DNA from: Rhodococcus sp. B50
Lineage (GTDB): Bacteria > Actinomycetota > Actinomycetes > Mycobacteriales > Mycobacteriaceae
DNA length: 64,000 nucleotides
Direction: 5' to 3'
Assembly (NCBI RefSeq): GCF_013602415.1
Contig: NZ_WPAG02000003.1
Location: 682,001 to 746,000 of the forward strand
Shown: in pieces, positions 9,052 through 17,768 of the stretch
How positions within the stretch are numbered: the first letter of the stretch is position 1
Layout of the letters: each line of letters begins with the position of its first letter
Notes under the pieces: model-generated
What the model saw: only the letters and a program-made list of their open reading frames with translations
What the model was told of the DNA's origin: nothing
Database searches by the model: none
Position numbers and translations under genes: made by a program

Positions 9052-10095
9052 CTAACCAAGCCCCGGAACGAGCAGTACCTTGCAGGCATCGCCGGTGAGA
9101 AGTTCGACCGCTTCGTCGATCTGACTGAGTTTCATCCGGTGGGTGATCAGCCAGTCGAGGTCGAGCCGTCCGGAATCGAGTAGCAGCAGGCTCTGTTCCC
9201 AGGTCTCCCACAGCCGCCGCCCGAAGATCCCGCGCAGGGTAATGCCCTTCTTATTGATGTAGGCGGCGATGTCGATGTCGATAGGGCGGCTCGGGTGGCC
9301 GACCGTGACGACAGTCGCCTCGCGGCGAACTGCCTCCAACAACGTGTTCAGGGCCGACGGGGCGCCCGAGCATTCGAAGGCGACGTCGAATCCACCGCGC
9401 TTTCCGGTAAGTTCCCGACACCGTTCGACGACGCCGTCTCCGGGGGCGAGGGCGGTGACGCCGAGCTTGGTGGCCTGGGCGCGGCGGTATTCGTTCGGTT
9501 CGACAACGACGGTGTAGGCCGCCCCCATCAGCTGTGCCAGGTGTGCGAGCACCAGGCCGACCGGGCCAGCGCCACTGATCAGTACGGCACGTCCTGCCAC
9601 CGAGTAGTTGGCTCGTTGGATGGCGTGGACGGCGACGCCTGCCGCTTCGAGGAGAGCGCCCGACTCGAACGACAACGCGGCGGGCAGCTTTACGCAGATC
9701 CCGGCCGGCACGCTCATGTATTCGGCGAAGAGCCCGTCGATGTGCATGCCGATGATCCCGGTTCGTTCGCACGTGTGCGCATCCCCGGTGCGACAGGGAA
9801 AGCACTCGCCGCAGGTGAGGTGACTTTCCAGCGCCACTCGATCGCCGACGGTCAGTCCGGTGACCCCGGGCCCGACTTCGACGACAGTTCCCGCGCCTTC
9901 GTGACCGAGGATGACGGGCAGGTTCAGATTGAATGCCTGCGCGGACGGTGTCCACTCGTAAAGTTCACGATCGGTGCCGCACAAGGACGCCGCTGCGACC
10001 TCGATGACGACGTGGCCGTCGCCGGCCTTCGGGTCGGCGGCGTCGGTGACGTAGTCGACGCCGCGTTGTGCTGCTGATTTCATTACCGCTCTCAC
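9052..10095 (-). CDS. zinc-dependent medium-chain alcohol/polyol dehydrogenase
   Basis: 347 residues. Catalytic-zinc residues lie in SLCGTD and GHEGAG; structural-zinc cysteines in CGECFPCRTGDAHTC; a Rossmann loop in ISGAGPVGLVLAHLAQLMGA. It is closest in style to the threonine/sorbitol/butanediol dehydrogenase group. The GTG at 10095 is preferred because AGAAGG lies 6 bases upstream; an ATG at 10083 is the alternative. A longer open frame to 10860 is only antisense to the next gene. As third gene of the leftward operon it probably oxidises a sugar-acid hydroxyl so that the kinase and RuBisCO-like protein can act. Confidence 0.92.
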   Translation of the reverse strand: MRAVMKSAAQRGVDYVTDAADPKAGDGHVVIEVAAASLCGTDRELYEWTPSAQAFNLNLPVILGHEGAGTVVEVGPGVTGLTVGDRVALESHLTCGECFPCRTGDAHTCERTGIIGMHIDGLFAEYMSVPAGICVKLPAALSFESGALLEAAGVAVHAIQRANYSVAGRAVLISGAGPVGLVLAHLAQLMGAAYTVVVEPNEYRRAQATKLGVTALAPGDGVVERCRELTGKRGGFDVAFECSGAPSALNTLLEAVRREATVVTVGHPSRPIDIDIAAYINKKGITLRGIFGRRLWETWEQSLLLLDSGRLDLDWLITHRMKLSQIDEAVELLTGDACKVLLVPGLG

Positions 10096-10130
10096 GGGTT
10101 GCCTTCTTTCTCTCGATCTGGAGGTCTGGT

Positions 10131-11426
10131 TTATGCGGGGAGGTGGCCGGCGAAGCGGCGCAGGATGTGCGGGGGGCCGACTTGTCCGCCCTTGAGGAGC
10201 AGTCGGCATCCTGCGACGGGTGCTGCGTCGTCGCTGTGGCAGATCGGCCCGGCGGTGACGAACTGTTCGGCGACCCGTAGTTGCGCCACGCCCATGGCGA
10301 TCAGGGCGTGGCTCGAGGTGTCGCCGCCGAAGACGGCGATGTCGTGGGTCAGGCCAGCGGACGCCATTCGGGCGGCGAGAGAACCGATCAGAGTTCCGAC
10401 ATGGGCGGGGTCGACCGGTCCGAGGTTCGAGAAGCGTGGGTCGTCGGATCCTCGGGTGGTGTGCACCACGACATCGTGGCCGGCGGACAGTGCCGCCGAC
10501 ACCGCCGCGTCGAGGGCGGCCAGTTGCTGAGGTTCGGAGGACGCCAACAGGGAGGGCGGTACCGGCACCTCGACCCAGCCATGGTCGAGGGCGTCGGCGA
10601 TCTGCTGCGCGGTCACACTCGACGCCGAGGCGCTGACCGCCAGGACCGGGCCGCTGGCGCGGTGGGGGTCGGAGGTGGTGGGGGTGCGGTGTCCTACGGT
10701 GCGGGCGAGGGCGGACATGATGCCCCCGGATCCGACGACGATGGCCGGGGTCGATCGGGCCGGATGCGTGCGGAGGGTCCCGGCGACGGTGTCGAGGTGG
10801 GTGTCGTTGACAGCGTCCACGACGAACGCCGGTCCGCCCGCGACGCGGTGCTGTTCCCATGCCTGGGTGAAGGTGCCGTCGTCGTAGGTCGGCAGCTGGA
10901 TCGCACCGGGGATGGTCTGGGTGCCGAACTGCTCGGCCAGGATTTCGCGTAGGTCGGCCTCGTGCATCGGAGTGGAGGGATGGGTGGCCATGACCGGGTG
11001 TCGGTCCAGTCGGTAGATCTGTCCGTCGTAGGTGGCGTAGTGATGACTGAACGCGGTGAACCGGCCGAATCCTGGCTGCGCCGGCACCACCGGGATGGGT
11101 CCGTGCTCGGGAAATTGTTCGTGGATCAGCTCGATTCCGCGGCCGATGCTGCCGAGCTTCGGTGAACTGTCGAACGTCGAGCAGACCTTGTACAGCAGTA
11201 CCTCAAGATCGAGTTCGGCGATGCGGGCGAGATCGCGGCGTACGTGTTCGTCGAAGGCCGTTCCACCGAGGGACCGCGCCGGCCCGGCGATACCGACGAC
11301 GTCGGCGTCGGTGGGTAGTGCTGCGTCGCCGATCACGAGAACGGCATCGAGTCCGTATCGATGTGCTTGTGCGAGCACGTCGCTTGCGCCGGTGAGATCG
11401 TCGGCGACGAATCCGAAGGAGGCCAT
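10131..11426 (-). CDS. DUF1537 / four-carbon acid sugar kinase family protein
   Basis: 431 residues. The N-terminal substrate domain opens with GFVADDLTGASDVL (D-D-x-T-G motif); the C-terminal nucleotide domain has VFGGDTSSHALIAMG. This family phosphorylates acid sugars such as threonate, erythronate, 3-oxo-tetronate or 3-oxo-isoapionate. The ATG at 11426 follows AAGGAA; the longer frame to 11456 runs into the upstream gene. It starts 1 bp after the stop of the RuBisCO-like gene, so the two are tightly coupled. The exact substrate is unknown. Confidence 0.93.
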   Translation of the reverse strand: MASFGFVADDLTGASDVLAQAHRYGLDAVLVIGDAALPTDADVVGIAGPARSLGGTAFDEHVRRDLARIAELDLEVLLYKVCSTFDSSPKLGSIGRGIELIHEQFPEHGPIPVVPAQPGFGRFTAFSHHYATYDGQIYRLDRHPVMATHPSTPMHEADLREILAEQFGTQTIPGAIQLPTYDDGTFTQAWEQHRVAGGPAFVVDAVNDTHLDTVAGTLRTHPARSTPAIVVGSGGIMSALARTVGHRTPTTSDPHRASGPVLAVSASASSVTAQQIADALDHGWVEVPVPPSLLASSEPQQLAALDAAVSAALSAGHDVVVHTTRGSDDPRFSNLGPVDPAHVGTLIGSLAARMASAGLTHDIAVFGGDTSSHALIAMGVAQLRVAEQFVTAGPICHSDDAAPVAGCRLLLKGGQVGPPHILRRFAGHLPA

Positions 11427-11427
11427 T

Positions 11428-12690
11428 TCAGTTCCTTCCGAACGCCTGCACTGCATGCAGGAGGTCGGTGTTGCCGTCGTCGGCGTGGTCCGTGGCGGCG
11501 GTGGTCAGTGGGACCCCGTCGACGGCCGCCGCCCACGCTTCGCGCAGGCTCCGGACACCGGCGGCGGGGCCGTCCGGGTGGGCGGCTACTCCACCGCCGG
11601 CAAGCATCAACAGGTCGGTCGATCCGATCGCATCGAAGGTCGGAGCAGGTGTGGTGACGTTCTGGCCGGAGGACAGCACCGGTAGTGGCGTGATCGTCTC
11701 ACCGAGGGGCGTCAGCAGGGACTGCACGTTCGCGGTGACCTGCGCATCGCGTTCGTAGAATTTGCTGCCCAGCCCGCTCACGTGGAGGTGGTCGGCACCA
11801 GCGAGTCGGGCGAGTTGCTGCCATACCTGGTAGTCGATGCCCACGCCTTTTGCACGCATCGATGCCGCCAGGCCAGCGCGGTGTCCGTGGATGGGGACCT
11901 CGGTGAACGAGCGCAGCCATTCGAGTGCCGGGATGCCCATGACCGGAATGTTGAGCATCACGCATCGTCCACCGGCTCGAACGACCATGTCGTGCCGCTT
12001 GCGCAGACCTTTCAGGTCGCCGGTGATGTTGAATGCGTACATCGTCGGGTGTCCGGTGATCTGCTCGGCGGCAGCGATCTCCTCGGTGGCGACCGCGACA
12101 CGTCGTTCCAGTGGCAGGTAGTCGGGATCGGTCATCAGCTCGTCATCCTTGATGACATCGATCGACGCTCTCGCCAATTCCCGTACCACGAGCCGGAACT
12201 CATCTTCGGACAACCCGACATTCGGCTTGACGATGGTGCCGATGAGCACGCCTGGAGCGGCGCCGATCAGCTTCCGGGTACCCCCGATCCCGTAGGCGGG
12301 GCCGGGGTGGGCGGAGACGAATTCCTCGGGCAGCGTCAGCGACTCGAGCCGACAGGCGAACAGGTCGCCGAGCTCGAAGAGGTTCCCGGCGATAGTGGTG
12401 TGCAAGGTCGCCAGGTCGGTACCGATGTTTTCCATCGGGAAATCCACGGTCACCAGCGCGGCCCGGACTTTTTCCGGGGCGGTACGGGAGCCGAGGGAGG
12501 GTGGGCACACCCCCAATTCCTCGACCTCGACGACCTGTGCGGCATGCCTTTCCCGGATCCGCGCCGACTCTCCCGGCACCGGGACGAACGTGCCGCTGGA
12601 CTGTTCCCCCGCCATCAGGGCTGCTGCCTTCTCCGGAGGAATTTCCGACTCGAGGTAGTAGGTGCATCGCACCGTGCGTTGATCTCGCAT
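11428..12690 (-). CDS. RuBisCO-like protein (form IV large-chain family)
   Basis: 420 residues. RuBisCO active-site residues appear kept: N103 (AGNLFEL), K155 (GTIVKPNVGL; second Lys replaced by N157), carbamylation Lys K181 with D183/E184 (VIKDDEL), H270-R271 (HGHRAG), H303, K310 (SGLGSK), S341 (LSSGQN) and GGG 365-367. Known RLPs of acid-sugar pathways (e.g. D-apionate) decarboxylate, or cleave by transcarboxylation/hydrolysis, 3-oxo-acid phosphates. The preceding dehydrogenase and DUF1537 kinase fit that logic. An ATG with GGAGA spacing starts at 12690. It is first gene of a leftward operon under the cassette at 12785-12837. True CO2 fixation is unlikely, as no phosphoribulokinase or small subunit is present. 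Confidence 0.92.
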   Translation of the reverse strand: MRDQRTVRCTYYLESEIPPEKAAALMAGEQSSGTFVPVPGESARIRERHAAQVVEVEELGVCPPSLGSRTAPEKVRAALVTVDFPMENIGTDLATLHTTIAGNLFELGDLFACRLESLTLPEEFVSAHPGPAYGIGGTRKLIGAAPGVLIGTIVKPNVGLSEDEFRLVVRELARASIDVIKDDELMTDPDYLPLERRVAVATEEIAAAEQITGHPTMYAFNITGDLKGLRKRHDMVVRAGGRCVMLNIPVMGIPALEWLRSFTEVPIHGHRAGLAASMRAKGVGIDYQVWQQLARLAGADHLHVSGLGSKFYERDAQVTANVQSLLTPLGETITPLPVLSSGQNVTTPAPTFDAIGSTDLLMLAGGGVAAHPDGPAAGVRSLREAWAAAVDGVPLTTAATDHADDGNTDLLHAVQAFGRN

Positions 12691-12784
12691 GAAGTCTCCA
12701 ATCGTGGGCCGGCCGCTCGTGTTCGGCGGACGTCGGCCTGGCGCATCTGAGGTGGCGCATTTCTCCGCGGGCACCCCGGCGAAA

Positions 12785-12837
12785 TTTGTGCGTACTTTTC
12801 GTACGTACATTAGACTGTGATTGCAGTCACCGTCAAC
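12785..12837 (-). promoter_or_regulatory. promoter-operator cassette of the RuBisCO-like operon
   Basis: Read on the minus strand: TTGACG (-35, 12831-12836), an 18-bp spacer carrying the near-palindrome GTGACTGCAATCAC (12817-12830), TAATGT (-10, 12807-12812), then a TACGTAC-type repeat (12792-12808). The same arrangement recurs upstream of the permease at 13975-14022. It lies between the divergent RuBisCO-like and GntR/UTRA genes, so that regulator is the likely ligand-responsive repressor. Confidence 0.75.
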
Positions 12838-12851
12838 CGAATGAGGATCCA

Positions 12852-13733
12852 ATGCACGTCAACGCCATTACGCACGCCTACGATGAGGTCGTGCATACGG
12901 AAGTGAGGGGGCAACTCCCGCGCGTCGACCGAGATGATCCGCGCCCACTTCACGTGCAGATTTTCGACATACTGCATCAGCAGATCTCCAGCCACGCCCT
13001 GCCACCCGGGTCCGCGCTGCCCACCGAAGACGAACTGCAGCAGCAGTTCGGCGTCTCGCGCAGCGTGGTCCGGCAAGCGTTGGCGAGCCTGGCCGACCGG
13101 GGTTTGATTCACCGCCAGCGCGGTCGCGGAAGCGTGGTCGCCGCCGCTCCTGTGCTCCGGCGCAGCGTGCAACGCGCCGGAGGTCTGAGCGAGCAGGCTG
13201 TTGCACAGGGGCAGCAGCTCCGCACGCATGTCGTCAGCGTCCAGCCGTCCGCGCCGCCGGATGCGGCGTTGGGTGAATTGGGGACCGGACGAGCCTGGCA
13301 GATCGAGCGTGTCCGTTACCTGGACGATGTCCCAGTCGCCTACATGCGCACCTGGGTACCCCGCGAACTCTTCCCTCACTTCACCGCGGAACTGCTCGAG
13401 GGCAACTCGCTGTTGGCGCTCATGCGGGCACACGGGTACGCACCCGCCGGTGGCCCACGGCAGGTCCAAGCCGTCGCCGCGGACCCGAGCCTTGCGGCCT
13501 TCCTCGAGGTCGAGGCTGGGGATCCGCTCCTGCTTCTCGAAGGCGTCACCCGCGACACCAGTGGGCAGGGCCTCGAATGGTTCAGCGTCTGGCACCGCGC
13601 GAACACGGTCTTCGACGTCGACGCGCAAGTTGTCGCCACGCCTCCGGCGATCTCGCCGGAGCAGGTCACCCGGCTGCGTTCGATGGCGCGTGAACTCGAC
13701 GCCGCGCTGGCCGAAATTGACGGCAGCCTCTGA
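12852..13733 (+). CDS. GntR-family regulator with UTRA effector domain (HutC/FadR-like wHTH)
   Basis: 293 residues. wHTH at about 30-100 (LPPGSALPTEDELQQQFGVS, then RSVVRQALASLADRGLIHR), then a UTRA ligand domain (AWQIERVRYLDDVPVAYMRT, DPLLLLEGVTRDTSGQGLEW). The ATG at 12852 has GAGG five bases upstream; earlier in-frame starts would overlap the promoter cassette. It lies between the two regulated gene groups and probably represses both, released by the imported acid or a phosphorylated intermediate. Confidence 0.93.
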   Translation: MHVNAITHAYDEVVHTEVRGQLPRVDRDDPRPLHVQIFDILHQQISSHALPPGSALPTEDELQQQFGVSRSVVRQALASLADRGLIHRQRGRGSVVAAAPVLRRSVQRAGGLSEQAVAQGQQLRTHVVSVQPSAPPDAALGELGTGRAWQIERVRYLDDVPVAYMRTWVPRELFPHFTAELLEGNSLLALMRAHGYAPAGGPRQVQAVAADPSLAAFLEVEAGDPLLLLEGVTRDTSGQGLEWFSVWHRANTVFDVDAQVVATPPAISPEQVTRLRSMARELDAALAEIDGSL

Positions 13734-13974
13734 TCGGTAGGACCGTCCCGCCTTCGCTGCGACCGCTTGTGGTCGAGACGAACGGCGCGAAGGCCTGGCC
13801 ATAGGCGCGGCGCGGGGGGCGCCCCTCGGGCGCGCGGCCCGGCGAAGGGCAGTGGCACTGGCGGATGCCCTGCGCGGCAGCGGCATCGGACTATCTGGAT
13901 GCGGCGCTGCCGGTGGTGCGCTGCATTGCTGCCGGGGCTGGTCACCCCTCGATCGTGTTCGGCACGCCCACCTG

Positions 13975-14022
13975 TTGACAGTGACCGCAGTCACGCTTAA
14001 TGTACGTACGAAAGATACGTAC
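13975..14022 (+). promoter_or_regulatory. promoter-operator cassette of the permease-pyruvate kinase operon
   Basis: TTGACA (13975-13980), 17-bp spacer with GTGACCGCAGTCAC (13981-13994), TAATGT (13998-14003), followed by TACGTACGAAAGATACGTAC (14003-14022), whose TACGTAC halves repeat. Nearly the same string, inverted, stands before the RuBisCO-like operon. The gap 13734-13974 before it is GC-rich and holds no recognised gene; the leader to the permease start (14023-14202) also holds none. Confidence 0.78.
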
Positions 14023-14202
14023 AAGCGGATCGGCTGAAGTCGCCGCTCGATGCGCCCGAGTCGTCCGGGCACTCCGGAATTGTCGTGAACTCGTTTCGAC
14101 GAATTCCCTCCGCTATACCCCCGCCGCCCGGCTATCCGCGGGCGACGTCCCTGACAGATCATGAAAACTGCGGACCTACCGGTTCCTTCAAGGGAGAATC
14201 CC

Positions 14203-15270
14203 ATGACCGTCCCCATCAAAGCCGCCATAGACAAGATTCCCGGCGGCATGATGCTCATTCCGCTGCTTCTCGGCGCCATCATCCATACCTTTGCACCCGA
14301 AGCAGGCAGCTTCTTCGGCTCGTTCACCGGCGCGTTCTTCACCGGCCTCGCCCCGATCCTGGCGGTGTTCTTCTTCTGCCTCGGAGCGACCCTGGAAGTG
14401 CGTTCCACGCCGTACATCATGAAAAAGGGCGGCGTCCTCCTCGGCAGTAAGATTGCCTTCGCCGCCCTCATCGGCATCGTCGCCGGCAGGCTTCTCGGTG
14501 AGGCGCCCATCGAGAGTGGATTCTTCGCCGGACTGTCCGTCCTGGCGATCGTCGCCGCCCTCAACGACACCAACGGCGGTCTCTATATCTCCTTGATGGG
14601 TCAGTACGGGCGGAAGAAGGACGCCGGCGCGTACTCGATCATGTCTCTCGAATCGGGTCCCTTCTTGACCATGGTGACGCTCGGCATCGCAGGCTTGGCC
14701 GCATTCCCCTGGCAGGCGCTGGTCGGCGCCATCTTGCCGCTGGCCCTGGGCATGCTGGTCGGCAATCTCGACCCAAAGATGCGTGCACTCCTGGCTCCGG
14801 CCGTTCCCGCAATGGTGCCGTTCCTCGGGCTGGCATTGGGCCTGACCATCAACCTCAATTCGGTTGTCACCGCCGGCCTCCTCGGCATCGTGCTCGGACT
14901 CTTCGTCGTCCTCGTCGGTGGGCTGGTCCTGTTCCTCGCCGACAAGCTCTCCGGCGGTGACGGCGTCGCCGGTCTGGCCGCAGCCACTACCGCCGGCAAC
15001 GCCGCGCTTGTTCCCGCCATCGTGGCCGAGGCCAACCCCATCTACGCTCCTGCCGCGGAGACCGCCACCGTCCTCGTCGCCGCCTCCACCGTCGTCACCG
15101 CCATTCTGTGCCCCGTCATCACCTCCGCCTGGTCACGGCGTGTCAACCGGAACGCACAGAGCGCACCCACCGAGGACGCTGCCCCGGACGACGCACCCTC
15201 GCTCACCCAGGCCGGGACCGCACCCACCCCGGCAGCATCACGCGCCCATCACGTGCTGCCGCCAACCTGA
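14203..15270 (+). CDS. 2-keto-3-deoxygluconate permease family (KdgT-like) transporter
   Basis: 355 residues, strongly hydrophobic, about ten membrane segments. Family-like stretches are IPGGMMLIPLLLGAIIHTFA, AVFFFCLGATLEV and VAALNDTNGGLYISLMGQYG. KdgT-type carriers import sugar acids by proton symport at the inner membrane. The ATG at 14203 follows GGGAGA; an upstream in-frame ATG at 14161 lacks a good ribosome site. The hydrophilic Pro/Ala-rich C-terminal tail (about 40 residues) is longer than usual. It likely imports the substrate of the kinase/RuBisCO-like pathway. Confidence 0.9.
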   Translation: MTVPIKAAIDKIPGGMMLIPLLLGAIIHTFAPEAGSFFGSFTGAFFTGLAPILAVFFFCLGATLEVRSTPYIMKKGGVLLGSKIAFAALIGIVAGRLLGEAPIESGFFAGLSVLAIVAALNDTNGGLYISLMGQYGRKKDAGAYSIMSLESGPFLTMVTLGIAGLAAFPWQALVGAILPLALGMLVGNLDPKMRALLAPAVPAMVPFLGLALGLTINLNSVVTAGLLGIVLGLFVVLVGGLVLFLADKLSGGDGVAGLAAATTAGNAALVPAIVAEANPIYAPAAETATVLVAASTVVTAILCPVITSAWSRRVNRNAQSAPTEDAAPDDAPSLTQAGTAPTPAASRAHHVLPPT

Positions 15271-15314
15271 CAACTGCATCGACGCCCGTCCATCCCGACA
15301 CGAGAGTGAACTCA

Positions 15315-16844
15315 ATGCCACTGGCGCAGCAATCTTTTCGGAACAGGACCGCACCCGACCGCATCAGCGAGGACACGACGCAGCCGGCACCGGCGCCAGA
15401 GTCGCCGACACCGACCCTCCGCTGTGGACGCCGCACGAAGATCGTGTGCACCCTCGGACCCGCAACAGCCACGGGCGACCGCATACGCGAACTCGTCGAC
15501 TGCGGAATGGACATCGCACGGCTCAACTTCAGCCACGGCGAACATTCCGATCATGAGAAGAACTACCTCCGGGTGCGGGACGCATCCGAACGCACCGGCC
15601 GGGCCGTGGGTATTCTCGCCGACCTTCAGGGCCCGAAGATCAGGTTGGGACGTTTCGCCGAAGGCAGCACCGTCTGGTCGGAAGGCGATCTCGTGCGGAT
15701 CACCGTCGACGAGTGCGAGGGCACCCACGACCGGGTGTCCACCACCTACAAGCAACTGGCCGAAGACGCCGAACCCGGTGACCGGTTGCTCGTCGACGAC
15801 GGCAAGATCGCATTGGTCGTCACCGGCGTCGAGGGCAACGACGTCGTGTGCCGGGTCACCGAGGGCGGACCTGTCAGCAACAACAAGGGTGTGTCCCTGC
15901 CGGGGATGAACGTGTCGGTTCCGGCCCTCTCGGGCAAGGACATCGCCGATCTCGAGTTCGCACTGCGTCTCGGCGTCGACCTCATCGCGCTGTCGTTCGT
16001 GCGATCGGCGGCAGACATCGAACTCGTCCACGCCGTGATGGATCGGGTCGGCCGCAGGGTCCCGGTGATCGCGAAGCTCGAGAAGCCGGAGGCGATCGAC
16101 GACCTCGAGGCCATCGTGCTGGCGTTCGACGCCGTGATGGTCGCCCGCGGCGACCTGGGTGTCGAGCTTCCTCTCGAACAGGTGCCGCTCGCGCAGAAGC
16201 GGGCCATCCAGATCGCCCGCGAGAATGCGAAGCCGGTCATCGTCGCGACGCAGATGCTCGAGTCGATGATCGAGAACTCGCGGCCCACCCGCGCCGAGGC
16301 ATCCGACGTGGCCAACGCCGTCCTCGACGGCGCCGACGCCGTCATGCTGTCGGGCGAAACGTCCGTCGGGAAGCACGTGATGGAGGCGGTCCGTACCATG
16401 GGCCGCATCATCAGCGCGGTGGAGGAAAAATCCACGCACGTTCCACCGCTGACGCACCTTCCCCGCACGAAGGGCGGAGTGCTGTCCTATGCAGCGCGCG
16501 ACATCGGGGAACGACTGGGCGCGGCGGCGCTCGTCGCGTTCACTCAATCCGGGGACACGGTGCGGCGGCTGGCGCGACTGCACACTCCGCTGCCGTTGCT
16601 GGCGTTCACCCCGATCCCGGCGGTGCGCGCGCAGCTCGCACTGACGTGGGGCACTGAGACGTTCCTCGTCGACCCCGTGGAGTCGACCGATCAGATGATC
16701 CACCAGGTCGACCACGCGCTCCTCGGCCTGGGCAGGTACCAGCAGGGCGATCTCGTCGTCATTGTCGCGGGGTCGCCTCCGGGCACCGTCGGCTCGACCA
16801 ACCTGATCCACGTCCACAGGATCGGCGACGAAGACCACCGCTGA
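15315..16844 (+). CDS. pyk: pyruvate kinase
   Basis: 509 residues. TKIVCTLGPAT and DIARLNFSHG start the barrel; IAKLEKPEA carries the catalytic Lys, VARGDLGVELP the metal-binding region, and VIVATQMLESMIENSRPTRA the family signature. An extra N-terminal stretch of about 38 residues precedes the barrel. It turns PEP and ADP into pyruvate and ATP. It sits 44 bp after the permease, probably co-transcribed; a dedicated pyruvate kinase suggests that the pathway feeds in at phosphoglycerate/PEP level. The ribosome site is weak; other starts lie inside the permease end. Confidence 0.95.
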   Translation: MPLAQQSFRNRTAPDRISEDTTQPAPAPESPTPTLRCGRRTKIVCTLGPATATGDRIRELVDCGMDIARLNFSHGEHSDHEKNYLRVRDASERTGRAVGILADLQGPKIRLGRFAEGSTVWSEGDLVRITVDECEGTHDRVSTTYKQLAEDAEPGDRLLVDDGKIALVVTGVEGNDVVCRVTEGGPVSNNKGVSLPGMNVSVPALSGKDIADLEFALRLGVDLIALSFVRSAADIELVHAVMDRVGRRVPVIAKLEKPEAIDDLEAIVLAFDAVMVARGDLGVELPLEQVPLAQKRAIQIARENAKPVIVATQMLESMIENSRPTRAEASDVANAVLDGADAVMLSGETSVGKHVMEAVRTMGRIISAVEEKSTHVPPLTHLPRTKGGVLSYAARDIGERLGAAALVAFTQSGDTVRRLARLHTPLPLLAFTPIPAVRAQLALTWGTETFLVDPVESTDQMIHQVDHALLGLGRYQQGDLVVIVAGSPPGTVGSTNLIHVHRIGDEDHR

Positions 16845-16846
16845 CT

Positions 16847-16887
16847 GGTCGCATCGGCGTCGATGCCTACCCGATGCCGGTGCGACC
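16847..16887 (+). terminator. hairpin after pyk, possible terminator
   Basis: Nested inverted repeats (GGTCGCA...TGCGACC outside, GCATCGG...CCGATGC inside) begin 3 bp after the pyk stop. No T-run follows, so intrinsic termination is uncertain. Confidence 0.35.
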
Positions 16888-16974
16888 CTCCACCACTATC
16901 ACCGCCGCCTCGACGAACACGGTGATGACTCGGCACGATCACCCACCGTGCATCACCCACCACCGGAGAACCTG

Positions 16975-17199
16975 ATGCCTGGCAGTCTCACCCGAAACCG
17001 CGTCGGACATCTTGTCCGCCGCAACGACAAACACGGCTACCGCACCGGGCAATGGGCACAGATCGTGATGACCGTACAGTCAGGCAACCGTGATTCCTGG
17101 CTGGTTGTCTACCAGGACGGCGAAACCGATGTGATCCCGATCGACAATCACACGGACCGATACGAATTCTGTTCCCAGCCGGTCGACTGGCGGTACTGA
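16975..17199 (+). CDS. small conserved-looking hypothetical protein
   Basis: 74 residues from an ATG with GGAGAA upstream. The sequence (VGHLVRRNDKHGYRTGQWAQ, DSWLVVYQDGETDVIPID) looks like a small beta-rich SH3-like domain; no cysteines suited to metal binding and no membrane segment. I do not recognise a family. It lies between pyk and the IS3 copy that separates it from enolase. Confidence 0.65.
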   Translation: MPGSLTRNRVGHLVRRNDKHGYRTGQWAQIVMTVQSGNRDSWLVVYQDGETDVIPIDNHTDRYEFCSQPVDWRY

Positions 17200-17459
17200 C
17201 CTGACCGTCGTGGACCTGTTCTCGGCCACAAGACAACCGGGCAGGACACCACTTCTGTGGCCGTGGCGCCCAAACCCGCTGCTGAGGTGGGGGATTGGGA
17301 ACTGCGCGACCGCAATTGCGGCACCGAGTTCGTAGTGTTCTTCCCACCACATCCCGCGGTCCGGCGCGGGCGCGGGTCGAAGGCCGCGCTGAGCTTCCCC
17401 CGCCTTCCCGGAGACTTCCGAACCAGGTTTGATCGTAGGAACCGAGGAAGGACGTCATC

Positions 17460-17768
17460 GTGGGAACGAGGAAGTATCCACCGGAGTTGCGTGAGCGTGC
17501 GGTCCGGTTGTATCGGGAGTCCGATCCGAAGCCGGTGCTCCGGCGGCTGGCCGAGCAGCTGAACGTGCATCCCGAGGCGCTGCGGACCTGGATCCGGCAG
17601 GCCGAGGCCGATCACGGCGAGCGCGACGACCGGCCGACGACGGCGATGCTCGAGGAGAACCGGCGCTTGGCGAAGGAGAACGCGGAGCTGCGTCGGGTCA
17701 ATGAGGTGCTGCGGGCGGCGAGTGCGTATTTTGCGTCGGAGATCGACCCGACCCGGAGAAGGTCATGA
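17460..17768 (+). CDS. IS3-family transposase OrfA (copy 1)
   Basis: 102 residues. HTH_Tnp_1 domain (RKYPPELRERAVRLYRESD, LAEQLNVHPEALRTWIRQAE) and a leucine-zipper-like helix (ENRRLAKENAELRRVNEVLR). GTG start. It overlaps orfB by ATGA; as in other IS3 elements the fused transposase may be made by frameshifting. Confidence 0.93.
   Translation: MGTRKYPPELRERAVRLYRESDPKPVLRRLAEQLNVHPEALRTWIRQAEADHGERDDRPTTAMLEENRRLAKENAELRRVNEVLRAASAYFASEIDPTRRRS

Noticed and set aside
10096..10860. A 602-residue minus-strand reading frame starting at 10860 that includes the zinc alcohol dehydrogenase
   Set aside because: Its first ~255 codons are Arg/Pro-rich, resemble no protein and overlap the DUF1537 kinase gene on the same strand; the dehydrogenase begins at 10095 with a ribosome site.
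11428..12690. Autotrophic CO2 fixation by a genuine RuBisCO
   Set aside because: The protein lacks the second Lys of the KPK motif, and there is no small subunit, phosphoribulokinase or activase; the gene context is acid-sugar catabolism.
12810..14573. 587-codon minus-strand open frame
   Set aside because: It is antisense to the GntR/UTRA gene and the permease, runs across the promoter cassette, and has no domain; GC-rich codon bias explains it.
15312..16838. 508-codon minus-strand open frame
   Set aside because: Exact antisense shadow of pyruvate kinase; repetitive His/Arg/Gly composition and no domain.
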